NCBI GenBank assembly: GCA_039810085.1
Contig: JBDHWG010000011.1
Location: 121,611 to 185,610 of the forward strand
Direction: 5' to 3'
From: JBDHWG01 sp039810085
Lineage (GTDB): Bacteria; Chloroflexota; Anaerolineae; Epilineales; JAHCIE01
Length of the DNA stretch: 64,000 bases
This document shows, one piece after another, positions 52,992 through 62,600 of this stretch (positions are counted from its first letter, which is position 1; every line of letters starts with the position of its first letter). The position numbers were made by a program, and so were the translations under genes. The notes under the pieces were generated by a model, which saw nothing but the letters and a program-made list of their open reading frames with translations, made no database searches and was not told the origin of the DNA.

Positions 52992-53121
52992 ATGGGTTTG
53001 CGATATTGGGCAAATCGTGGCATAGTTAGTCGCCCGGCGACAAGACCGCCCCTGCAACAGCCTGGCCTAGATGTTCAAGACCGCCCAGGCTGATCGGCAT
53101 GATATACGAGATTGAGGTTGC

Positions 53122-53790
53122 ATGATGTCTGCCCCTTTCGAGCGGCGGCCGGTTTCACGCTCAGACATGCTTCTGGCGCTGCGTGGCGGATTCCCCAACG
53201 TCGATGATGCAGAGCTGAACACTCTGTGTGATCTGGCGACGACCTGTACCTATCCGCCCAATACCCGCCTGGTTCACGAAGACGCTATCGAAGACACATT
53301 CTACTTCATCATCAAGGGTGAAGTTTCCGTCACAGTGTGCGTCGGGGACAACGCCGAACACGAGTTGACGCGACGCATTGCCGGCCAGTTTTTCGGTGAG
53401 ATGGCGCTAATCGACCGTGGGCCGCGCTCGGCCAGCGTCACCACGCTGACTGAGACCACGGCGCTCGAGCTCTCAAGCTCTCACTTCGTCTCGGCCTTGG
53501 CGCTCTGCCCGCACGTCACCGTGCATATCATGCAGCATATCGTCTCGCAACTACGCAACGCTGTTGAGGAGAACGCGCGATACTACGAAGCAGAGCTGTC
53601 GGCGGCCCGAGAACGAGAGAAGCAGCTCGCTCAGCAAGTGGAGATGCTCCGCATCCAGATTGATCAGGCTAGGCTCCAGCTTGACGTTCACAAAGTCACA
53701 GACACCGACTACTTTCGTGACTTACAGGGTAAAGCTGGGGCCATGCGCGAACGGCTGAACCGCGACAGCCCAGATCGCAAGAAGCCGTGA
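53122..53790 (+). CDS. Cyclic-nucleotide-binding protein without a DNA-binding domain
   Basis: A 222-residue protein. Residues about 25-150 form a CNB (cNMP-binding) domain with the phosphate-binding cassette FFGEMALIDRGPRSASV, whose Glu and Arg suit cAMP or cGMP. No Crp-type helix-turn-helix follows. Instead a coiled coil (about 150-198) leads to a short tail with TDTDYFRDLQ. It is thus a cytoplasmic cyclic-nucleotide receptor that probably works through protein contact. An adenylate-cyclase gene lies 5.8 kb downstream on the same strand. The start is ATGATG after GAGG; either ATG could serve. Confidence 0.85.
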   Translation: MMSAPFERRPVSRSDMLLALRGGFPNVDDAELNTLCDLATTCTYPPNTRLVHEDAIEDTFYFIIKGEVSVTVCVGDNAEHELTRRIAGQFFGEMALIDRGPRSASVTTLTETTALELSSSHFVSALALCPHVTVHIMQHIVSQLRNAVEENARYYEAELSAAREREKQLAQQVEMLRIQIDQARLQLDVHKVTDTDYFRDLQGKAGAMRERLNRDSPDRKKP

Positions 53791-53863
53791 CTGCGGACAA
53801 CGTGGGCGCAACTGCCATTGCTGTAACGTCGCGGCCAACCTGCCGCTAGACTCAGGGGACGAC

Positions 53864-56800
53864 ATGGATAGACTGCAGAAGGTGCGGGCCATGGGCCGCC
53901 CCTCCCTCCCCTCGATTGTAGGCGTCGTTCTGCTGGCGCTTCTCTACCTGCCATTTAGCATTCGCCTTGCACCTGAGATAGCCGCTGCGCCCGCTGTCAC
54001 CCTCCTTGTCACGACCACAGCTGACACTGGCCCCGGCACGCTGCGCCAGGCCATCCTCGATGCCAACACCAGCGGCGGCGCGGATGTCATCAGTTTCAAC
54101 ATTCCAGGCTGCACGGGCGTGAGCGTCTGTACAATCCAGCCGGTGACGCCCCTGCCGGATATCACTGCGCCGATTACGATAGACGGCGGGCTTAAGATCG
54201 AGCTGAATGGCGCCCGTCTGAGTAGCGGCAGTGGACTGACGATCAGAAGTGGCGGCAGCGGCAGTGTCATCCGCGGCCTGGTCATCAACGGCTTCAACGT
54301 ATTCGGACAGGCCGGCATTGTCATCTCCGACGCATCCAACGTCGTCGTTGCCGGCAACTACCTCGGCACAGACGCGGCGGGCCGGACCGCCAAACCCAAC
54401 TGGCAGGGGGTGCGCGTCGTCTGCCCAAGCTGTAATGACGCCACGCACGTCACCGGCATCATGGTCGGTGGCGCGGCGTCTGCCGACCGCAACGTCATTT
54501 CGGGCAACCTCAATGCTGGCGTATATGCCTCCTGCCTGACCGGCACAAGTACGGCTGCGATATCCGGTAACTACGTCGGCGTTGATGCGACGGGAGCGGC
54601 CGCGCTCCCCAATGGCGCAAGTGGGGTCTGGCTCGACATGGCGCAGGGTGTCCAGATTGGCGGAACATCCTCCGGTCAGGGCAATGTCATTTCCGGCAAC
54701 GGCGTCAACGGCATCTTCATCAACGACCTCGGCCCCAATCTGGTGGTGGGCAACTTCGTGGGCACGAACGCCACCGGCACAGGCGCCATCGGCAACGGCG
54801 AGATTGGTATCTACCTCGAAGACGCCTTCGGCATCACCATTGGCGGAACGGCGGCCGGCGCGCGCAACATTGTCTCCGGCAACGTCTCGCATGGCATCGA
54901 GCTGTGGGATGTGCATTCGTCTGGCAACATCATCCAGGGCAACACCATCGGCGCTGACGTCAACGGCGCGCCCCAGCTCGGCAATGGACGCTGCGGCGTG
55001 TTCATCCACTTTGGCGCGGGGACTCCGCTCACCGTCGGTGGCGTCACATACCAGGGGAACATTGTCGGGGGGATCAACGCCGGCGAAGGGAACCTCATCG
55101 CGGGCAATGCCTGCTCAGCGGTAGCGTTGCAGGACGCAGGGACAATCGGCGCGCAGATTCGCGGCAACTCCATCTTCAACAACGGCGGCCTCGCCATCGA
55201 CCTGGGCCTCGATGGCCCGGACACAAACGATTTCGGCGAGGCGTCATCGGGACCGCAGGCCGGCCCGAACCGCCGCCAGAACTCCCCCGTGCTGTACGCC
55301 GCCGTCCGCGATCAGGCGCACTCGACGACAACGGTCAATGGGCTATTCAGCAGCACGCCCAACACGACCTTTCAACTCGACTTCTACGCCAGCGACCAGT
55401 GCGACGCCTCCGGCTACGGTCCCGGCAAGACCTATCTGGGAAGTACAACGGCTACCACCACAAGCCAGGCCAAAGGCTCGTTCTCCGTACCCCTACCAAG
55501 GCTTGTGCTGGAAAACACCTCCATCACGGCGACGCTAACGCACCCCGACGGCAGCACGTCGGAGTTCTCGGCGTGCGTTCGCGCTGAGACGAACAACACG
55601 AGTTGGCCGCTCGCGGAGCCGCTGAGCCTGTCCGCGCCGAAGACAAGTGGCAGCGCTTCTGTCACTCAGTACCTGGACCGCCTTGGCCAGTCGCGGTGGT
55701 ACAAGTTTCCCATCCAGCCCGGCGGTAAGGTGGTGATCGCACTCACCGGCGTGAACTCGGACAGTCTGCCCGCCGACTATGACCTCACCCTGTACAAAGA
55801 TGTCGCCAACGCCTACTCGACGCTCACGTCCCCAGCGGACCTGGTGCGCCTAAATGCTGAGCAAGCGCCCAGCGTGTACTCCAACCCGGATGTCTATTCC
55901 AACCCGGATGTCTACTCCAACCCGGATGTCTACTCCAACCCGGATGTCTACTCCAACCCGGATGTCTATTCCAACCCGGATGTCTATTCCAACCCGGATG
56001 TCTATTCCAACCCGGATGTCTATTCCAACCCGGATGTCTATTCCAACCCGGATGTCTACTCCAACCCGGATGTCTACTCCAACCCGGATGCGTTCACCGA
56101 CCCGAACTCGCTGGCGACCGATGGCCCGTTTGGCCAGCTTTCCCAGCAAGAGAACCAGTCCTACACCCATGCGCAGTTGCAGAGCCTCATCGGAGTGTCC
56201 GCCCGGACCGGCACAGCCTCCGAACATATCACCCTCAATACCTGGAACAACACCGGCTTCTTCTATGTCCGGGTGAAGGGGCGCAACGGGGTCTTCGACC
56301 GCGGAACGCCCTTCAAACTCACTGTCACCGTGCTCAACGAGCAGTGCGCCAATGTGGACCCGAACCTGCCCGTGGGGAGCCTCACGGCAACCGGAAGTAC
56401 GTACAAAACCATCATCCTGCACGACATCAGCCGCATGGTTGGCAGCGACGACGACAAGGCTCTCCTGCGGAACCGCCTCACACAACTGGCGGCGCGGCCC
56501 GAAGTCCAGGGTGTCGTCGTGGACATCAGCGGCGACGCCCGTGTGAATGCTGCGCGCGCCCAACTCGACAACAACCGCGGCTGCCCCTACGCCGCGAATC
56601 TCTTGGCATACGCCATCAAAGACATCGTGGACCGCTACCGGGCCGCGAACAATCCGCTTGAGTACGTCGTGCTCGTTGGCAACGACAGCGTCATCCCGTT
56701 CTTCCGCTACCCCGATCCGTCGTCCGTCTCGAAGGAATCGCAGTACATTCCGCCCGTGTTGGACAATACGATCTCCCAGGCCAGCTTGAAGCTGGACTAT

Positions 56801-59590
56801 ATTCTGTCCCAGGACACGTACGGGTCGAAGATCGAACTCTCGCTGCAAGCCAGCACTCTCCCCTTGCCGGACCTTGCCGTCGGCCGTCTGGTCGAAACGG
56901 CGAGCGAAGCCGTCACCGTCATCGACGCGTACATGGGCGCACCCGCTGGTATCGTGCGGCCAGGCTCAGCGTTCGTTTCGGGCTATAGCTTCCTGTCTGA
57001 CGGCGCACAGGCAGCGCAGAACGAACTGGCAGCCGGGCTGCCCAGCGGCTCCAAGGTCGACAGCCTGATCTCGAACACCTGGACGGCGGATGATCTCAAA
57101 GCGAAGTTCCTCGGCAGCCGCCATGACCTGGCCTATCTGGCAGGCCACTTCAGCGCCTACACAGCCGTCGCGGCCGACGATGCGACACGCATGCTCACCT
57201 CGGACGTAGAGCTTTCGTCCCTGGACATGCGCAACATGATCATTTATAGCGCGGGCTGTCACGCCAGCTACAACACCGTTGACACGGATGGCGTCCTGGC
57301 GTCGCCCAAGACCCTCCTCGACTGGCCGCAAGTGATGGCGCGCAAGGGCGCGCTCATCATCGGTGGGACCGGCTACCAGTATGGCGACGGCGACGGGATG
57401 GAGTACTCCGAGCGCCTGTATCTCAACTTCACGAAGGAACTGCGGCGAGGCGGCGTAGGCCCAGTGGCTGTCGGCAAGGCCCTGGTATGGGCGAAGCAGG
57501 ATTACCTGTCAGCCTCCGGCGTTGAGATCGACGGGGTTGTCGAGAAAACGCTCCTCGTCCCAACGCTATTTGGTCTGCCAATGCTCCGCGTCGATGGTCT
57601 CACTCCCGGCGCATCGACGCCGACCGTGCCCGTCGTCACGGCGACGACACCGATCACGAGCGGTCCAGGCGCGACCCTGGGCTTGAAGATGGCAGATGTC
57701 AATTTCCCGCGACCCGGCGACCCGGCTCTCGCCATATCTGCGACGAAAGCGTTGACCAGCACCGAGGGCGGCTCGCTGACCGCGACCTATTACCATGGGA
57801 AGGACGGCTCGGCCTATCGACCCAGCCAGCCCATCCTTCCGCTTGACGCCTACAACGTGAGCGCGCCCGGTGGACTGGCGGAGGGTGTCTTGCGTGGTGT
57901 CGGCTTCCGCAGCGGGACATATACGGACACACCCAACATCTTCCCGCTCACGAGCGCTCCTGGTACGGACCTGCCGGGCGTCCACCCGAGCTTCCGCTCG
58001 TCGGTGTTCTTCCCCATCATGCCGTGGACGGTCAACTATTACGGCGCTCTCATGAACCCCGCCACGGGACCAACAAGCCTGATGCTGACACCGGCCCAGT
58101 TCCGTTCCGACTCGCAGACCTCGATCTATGGCACGATGCGGACATTCAACACAATGTCCTTCCGCCTGTTCTACAGCGCCAGCCTTAAGCCGGATGTCGC
58201 CAACGACGCTGCCCCTGCCATCGCCCAAGTAGAATCTACGCCGAACTCGGCGAACAACACGGTTCGGTTCCAGATCAGTGTGAGCGACCCAAGAGCGGGC
58301 ATTCAGGGCGTCTGGGTGACGTACACGGCTCTCAGCGGACCATGGGCAGGACGATGGCAATCGTTGGACCTAGGCCCACAAGTGGGCACGACCTCATCCT
58401 GGATAGGTACGCTCCCGCTTCCGCCGGGCTTTACGGATGTGAGCAAGATTCGCTATATGGTTCAGGCCGTCAACGGCATCGGCCTGGTCACGCTCGTGTC
58501 CAACGAGGGCAACTTCTTCACGATTGGCGTCGACCCAGGTGAACCAGCGCTTCCAACGGCGGAAGACACCACCCTGACCCTGGATCCGACCACCCCCACG
58601 TCCGCCGCCTATGGCACAACGGTCACAGTGAAAGCGAAGCTGACGACGAGCAGCGGCCAGCCTGTGCCCGATCAAGTCGTTCAGATCAGCGTGGCGGGAC
58701 AGAAGTTCGAGGGCAAGACCGATAGCAGCGGGGCCGTCAACAGCGCCAGTGGACATCCGGGCATTTCCTTCGTCCTGTTGACGCCGCCAGGCGATTATAC
58801 TATCCAAGCCGCTTTCGCAGGCACACCGACCTACGTCGAGTCAGCAGTCAGCAAGCCGTTCACCTTGACAAAGCAAGCCACCCAACTTGTCCTCACTCCG
58901 AAGTCGGTCAGCGCAACGTCAGGCGGGGCCTGGGCAATGATGGCAACACTTACCGACAGCACCGGCGTGGGTATCCGCAACCGTAGCGTTATCTTCGTCG
59001 TCAGTGGGCGAAACCGCACTGATATCCGCACAGTTGTCACTGATGGGGCAGGCCGTGCGCCGCTCGTGTCGGATCCGAAAGACCCCCTCCCGCCCGGCAC
59101 GTACAGCGTCACTGCCTACTTCGGCGTGATCGTTCAGACGCCGGATGGCCCAGTGAACTCGGTGGACCCACTCTACAACGCGCCAACGCCGACATCGCCG
59201 ACATCCAACGTGGGCCAACTCGTCATCACCCCCGGCAACGCGCCCCCGACCGTCGTCAACGACGACGCCTCAGCCAAGCCGGGCATCCCGACGCTCATTG
59301 ATGTGACAGCAAACGACAGCGACGTGGACGGCAACTTGAATAAGGCGTCGGTCACCATCACAAGACCACCCGTTAATGGGAATGCTGCCGTGAACCCAGC
59401 CAACGGCGTCGTGACGTACACGTCCAACCTTACCTACTCCGGCGTCGACAGCTTCGTCTACCAGGTGTGCGACACGGCTAACCTGTGCGCGTCCGCCGCC
59501 GTGTACGTCACGGTCAGCAAGCCAACCCAATTGCTGACGGTATACCTGCCGCTGCTCATCCGGGAGGCCATCCTGCCACCGGCGCGTTAA
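53864..59590 (+). CDS. Giant exported C25 (gingipain-like) peptidase with beta-helix, PPC and Ig-like domains
   Basis: A 1,908-residue protein. A signal peptide (about 1-42) leads to a right-handed beta-helix (about 45-440, repeated GNVISGN/NxxxGI units). A PPC-type beta domain (about 570-830) is interrupted by twelve VYSNPD copies (671-742). The C25 peptidase domain (about 840-1250) has the dyad His1095 (YLAGHF) and Cys1132 (YSAGCHAS), 37 residues apart. Ig-like domains (about 1565-1750) and a cadherin-like domain (NDSDVDGN) precede a terminal VYLPLLIR motif. It is probably a secreted or surface protease, with the beta-helix binding polysaccharide. The ATG has a weak GGGGA site; no frameshift is seen. 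Confidence 0.85.
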   Translation: MDRLQKVRAMGRPSLPSIVGVVLLALLYLPFSIRLAPEIAAAPAVTLLVTTTADTGPGTLRQAILDANTSGGADVISFNIPGCTGVSVCTIQPVTPLPDITAPITIDGGLKIELNGARLSSGSGLTIRSGGSGSVIRGLVINGFNVFGQAGIVISDASNVVVAGNYLGTDAAGRTAKPNWQGVRVVCPSCNDATHVTGIMVGGAASADRNVISGNLNAGVYASCLTGTSTAAISGNYVGVDATGAAALPNGASGVWLDMAQGVQIGGTSSGQGNVISGNGVNGIFINDLGPNLVVGNFVGTNATGTGAIGNGEIGIYLEDAFGITIGGTAAGARNIVSGNVSHGIELWDVHSSGNIIQGNTIGADVNGAPQLGNGRCGVFIHFGAGTPLTVGGVTYQGNIVGGINAGEGNLIAGNACSAVALQDAGTIGAQIRGNSIFNNGGLAIDLGLDGPDTNDFGEASSGPQAGPNRRQNSPVLYAAVRDQAHSTTTVNGLFSSTPNTTFQLDFYASDQCDASGYGPGKTYLGSTTATTTSQAKGSFSVPLPRLVLENTSITATLTHPDGSTSEFSACVRAETNNTSWPLAEPLSLSAPKTSGSASVTQYLDRLGQSRWYKFPIQPGGKVVIALTGVNSDSLPADYDLTLYKDVANAYSTLTSPADLVRLNAEQAPSVYSNPDVYSNPDVYSNPDVYSNPDVYSNPDVYSNPDVYSNPDVYSNPDVYSNPDVYSNPDVYSNPDVYSNPDAFTDPNSLATDGPFGQLSQQENQSYTHAQLQSLIGVSARTGTASEHITLNTWNNTGFFYVRVKGRNGVFDRGTPFKLTVTVLNEQCANVDPNLPVGSLTATGSTYKTIILHDISRMVGSDDDKALLRNRLTQLAARPEVQGVVVDISGDARVNAARAQLDNNRGCPYAANLLAYAIKDIVDRYRAANNPLEYVVLVGNDSVIPFFRYPDPSSVSKESQYIPPVLDNTISQASLKLDYILSQDTYGSKIELSLQASTLPLPDLAVGRLVETASEAVTVIDAYMGAPAGIVRPGSAFVSGYSFLSDGAQAAQNELAAGLPSGSKVDSLISNTWTADDLKAKFLGSRHDLAYLAGHFSAYTAVAADDATRMLTSDVELSSLDMRNMIIYSAGCHASYNTVDTDGVLASPKTLLDWPQVMARKGALIIGGTGYQYGDGDGMEYSERLYLNFTKELRRGGVGPVAVGKALVWAKQDYLSASGVEIDGVVEKTLLVPTLFGLPMLRVDGLTPGASTPTVPVVTATTPITSGPGATLGLKMADVNFPRPGDPALAISATKALTSTEGGSLTATYYHGKDGSAYRPSQPILPLDAYNVSAPGGLAEGVLRGVGFRSGTYTDTPNIFPLTSAPGTDLPGVHPSFRSSVFFPIMPWTVNYYGALMNPATGPTSLMLTPAQFRSDSQTSIYGTMRTFNTMSFRLFYSASLKPDVANDAAPAIAQVESTPNSANNTVRFQISVSDPRAGIQGVWVTYTALSGPWAGRWQSLDLGPQVGTTSSWIGTLPLPPGFTDVSKIRYMVQAVNGIGLVTLVSNEGNFFTIGVDPGEPALPTAEDTTLTLDPTTPTSAAYGTTVTVKAKLTTSSGQPVPDQVVQISVAGQKFEGKTDSSGAVNSASGHPGISFVLLTPPGDYTIQAAFAGTPTYVESAVSKPFTLTKQATQLVLTPKSVSATSGGAWAMMATLTDSTGVGIRNRSVIFVVSGRNRTDIRTVVTDGAGRAPLVSDPKDPLPPGTYSVTAYFGVIVQTPDGPVNSVDPLYNAPTPTSPTSNVGQLVITPGNAPPTVVNDDASAKPGIPTLIDVTANDSDVDGNLNKASVTITRPPVNGNAAVNPANGVVTYTSNLTYSGVDSFVYQVCDTANLCASAAVYVTVSKPTQLLTVYLPLLIREAILPPAR
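55874..56089 (+). repeat. Perfect-length 18-bp tandem repeat, 12 copies, encoding VYSNPD
   Basis: Twelve head-to-tail 18-bp units (GTCTAYTCCAACCCGGAT) differ only at the Tyr wobble base and in the first Val codon. The near-identity points to recent expansion or homogenisation. The unit keeps the reading frame, so copy number can vary without damage. In the protein it falls in a loop of the PPC domain just before the peptidase. Confidence 0.95.
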
Positions 59591-59605
59591 CAAGTGGAAA
59601 GACCT

Positions 59606-62600
59606 ATGGAAACCTCGGCCGCTTATGTCCCTGTGGATCGACGCCTGGCTCTACGGCGCGGCGTCCCACTCCCTGAGAAAACAGTCGGCGCCGCTCTGTT
59701 CGCCGATATTTCCGGCTTCACGCCACTCACCGAAGCGCTGGCCATGGAGTTTGGACCGAAGCGCGGCGCGGAAGAGCTGGCGGGCTACCTGAACCTGATC
59801 TACGACGCGAGCATCGCCGAGCTGTACCGCTATGGCGGCAGCGTTATCGGGTTTGCCGGTGACGGCATGACGTGCTGGCTCGACGGTGACGACGGCCGCC
59901 GCGCTGTCGCAGCGGGGTTGGCGATGCAGGCCGTGATGCGGCAATTCACGGAGATCCGAACTCATTCAGGCCGGGTCATCCCTTTGAGCCTCAAAGTCGG
60001 TATTGCAATTGGGCCGGTGCGGCGCTTTCCCGTCGGTGATCCCGATTACTTGCTCGTCGACACCCTTGTCGGTCGGACACTGGAGCGCATGGCCCTGGCT
60101 GAAGAACACGCGGCGCGGGGCGAGGTCGTGCTCGCCGAAGCCGACCTGGCGGCTCTGCAAGATATCGTCCACGTCTCGCAGTGGCGGCAGGACGATGGAA
60201 ATGGTGCACGGTTCGGTATCGCCACCGCGATCAATATCGACGTACCGGAGATGTCGTGGCAAGAGACGGAGACGGACACGGCGGACGAGCCGCAGTGGGA
60301 TTCTTGGTTGTTGCCTGCCGTCCGCCGTCGGCTGCACGCGGGTGAGGGTGAGTTCCTGGCCGAGCTGCGCCCGGCCATCACCCTGTTCCTGCGCTTCAGC
60401 GGCATCGACTACGACGAGGACGACGACGCCCCGCAGAAGCTCGACCGCTTCATCCGCGAGGCGCAGCAGATTCTCATGCGCTACGACGGCAGCCTGCTCC
60501 AGTTGACCATCGGCGACAAAGGCAGTTACCTCTACGCCGCCTTTGGGGCGCCGACGGCGCATGAAGATGACGCCGTGCGGGGCGTATCGGCGGCGCTCGA
60601 TTTGCAGGCTATGGCCGCCCGCCTGACTTACCTGGAGCCGGTGCAGATTGGTGTGACCCAGGGCCGCCTGCGCACCGGCGCCTATGGCAGCCGCAAGTGC
60701 CGCACCTATGGTGTCCTTGGTGACACGGTGAACCTGGCCGCCCGCCTCATGGCGGCTGCTCCACCGGGCCAAATCCTCGTCAGCGAGGTCACTCGGGCGG
60801 CGACCGGCGACGCGTTCACCTGGGAGAGCATGCCCAGCTTGCGCGTGAAGGGCAAGAGCGAGCCAGTGGCTGTGTCGCGCCTGGTCGGGCGCAAGACCTC
60901 CCAGGCGACGCGCCTCCAGGAGCCGCGCTACCGTGTGCCAATGGTCGGTCGGGTCGAGGAGGTGGCCGTCGTCGACGAGAAGCTGCGGCTCGTGCGCCAG
61001 AGCAAGGGTCAGATTGTTGGGATCACGGCTGAAGCCGGCATGGGCAAGTCACGCCTCGCCGCCGAGATTATTCGCCGCGCCAACGACGAGGGCCTCGTCG
61101 GGTTGGCCGGCGAGTGCCAGTCCTACGGCACCCACACGAGCTACCTGGTCTGGCAAGGCATCTGGCGCTCGTTCTTTGGCCTAGACTCAGCCGCTCCCAT
61201 TGAAGAGCAGATTGCCACCGCCGAAGTCGAGCTGACGCGCCTCGACCCCTCTCTCGCGCCGCGCTTCCCACTGCTCGGCGCTATCCTCAACCTACCTATC
61301 CCAGACAACGACCTGACCGCTTCCTTCGACGCTAAGCTGCGGAAGTCCGCGCTTGAGGGGCTGCTCATCGATGCCCTCCGCGCTCGGGCGAAGATGCAGC
61401 CCATGCTCGTTGTCCTGGAAGACTGCCACTGGATCGACCCGCTTTCCATGGACCTGCTCGGCGTCATCGCGCGCGCCATTGCCGACTTGCCCGTGCTGCT
61501 CCTCGTCCTCTACCGGCCACCAGAGCGCAACCAGCAGAGAGCGCTGCCGTTCGACAACCTTCCGTACTTCACTGAGTTGGCCCTGGCGAACTTCAGCCCG
61601 GAGGAGGCCAAGCGCCTGATCGACCTCAAATTGCGACAGTTCTTTGGCGAGGATAGCATCGTGCCCGCCGATGTCGTCGCCGAAATTACTCAGCGCGCCA
61701 GCGGCAACCCCTTCTATATCGAGGAGACACTGAACTACCTGCGTTCCCTCGATATCGACCCACGGGACGTGGCGCGGCTGCGCGAAGTGGACTTGCCAAC
61801 GAGCATCTACAGCCTCATCCTCAGCCGCATCGACAAATTGGACGAGCAGCAGCAGATCGCCATTCGCGTCGCCAGCGTTATTGGACGGCTATTCCCGGCA
61901 GCCATGCTATGGGGCGTCGCGCGGGAACTACGTGATGCAGCGAGCGTGCGTCGCGCCCTGGACATGCTCAGCGAGCTTGAGCTAACGCCCCTCGACACGC
62001 CGGACCCGGAGCTGACCTACCTGTTCAAGCACATCATGACGCAGCAGGTCGCCTACGAGAGCCTGCCCTACGTCACACGGGCTGTGCTGCATGGGCAAAT
62101 CGGCCAGTACATCGAGACGACGCGCAACGACACGCTAGACCAGTACCTCGATCTGCTCGCGTTCCACTTCGACCGCAGCGCGAACACAGCCAAGCGGCGC
62201 GAATACCTGCTGCGTGCAGGCCAGGCGGCCCAGGCCGCCTACGCCAATGTCTCGGCCATCGACTACTACTCCCGAGCGCTGCCGCTGTTGGACACGCAGG
62301 AGCGGCCATCAGTGCTCTTGCGGCTCGGCGAGGTGCTAGACCTGGTCGGAAACTGGCAGCGCGCTGAGCAAATCTATCGCGAAGCTCTCGCGGCGGCACA
62401 GGAGATGAATCAGCCAAAGATTCAGGCACAGAGCGAGGTTGCGCTAGGGGAGCTTCAGCGCAAGCGTGGCAATTACGCCGACGCAAAAGTTTGGTATGAC
62501 CAGTCCCTCACCACAGCGGAACGGAGCGGTGACCGGGCGGGAGTCGCAAAGGCCAGCATTAGCGCTGGCACTCTCGCGTCGCAACAGGGCGACTACGCGA

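Noticed and set aside
55874..56089. Regular 18-bp repeat considered as a CRISPR-like array
   Set aside because: The units are head to tail with no spacers and translate as VYSNPD within a continuous protein.
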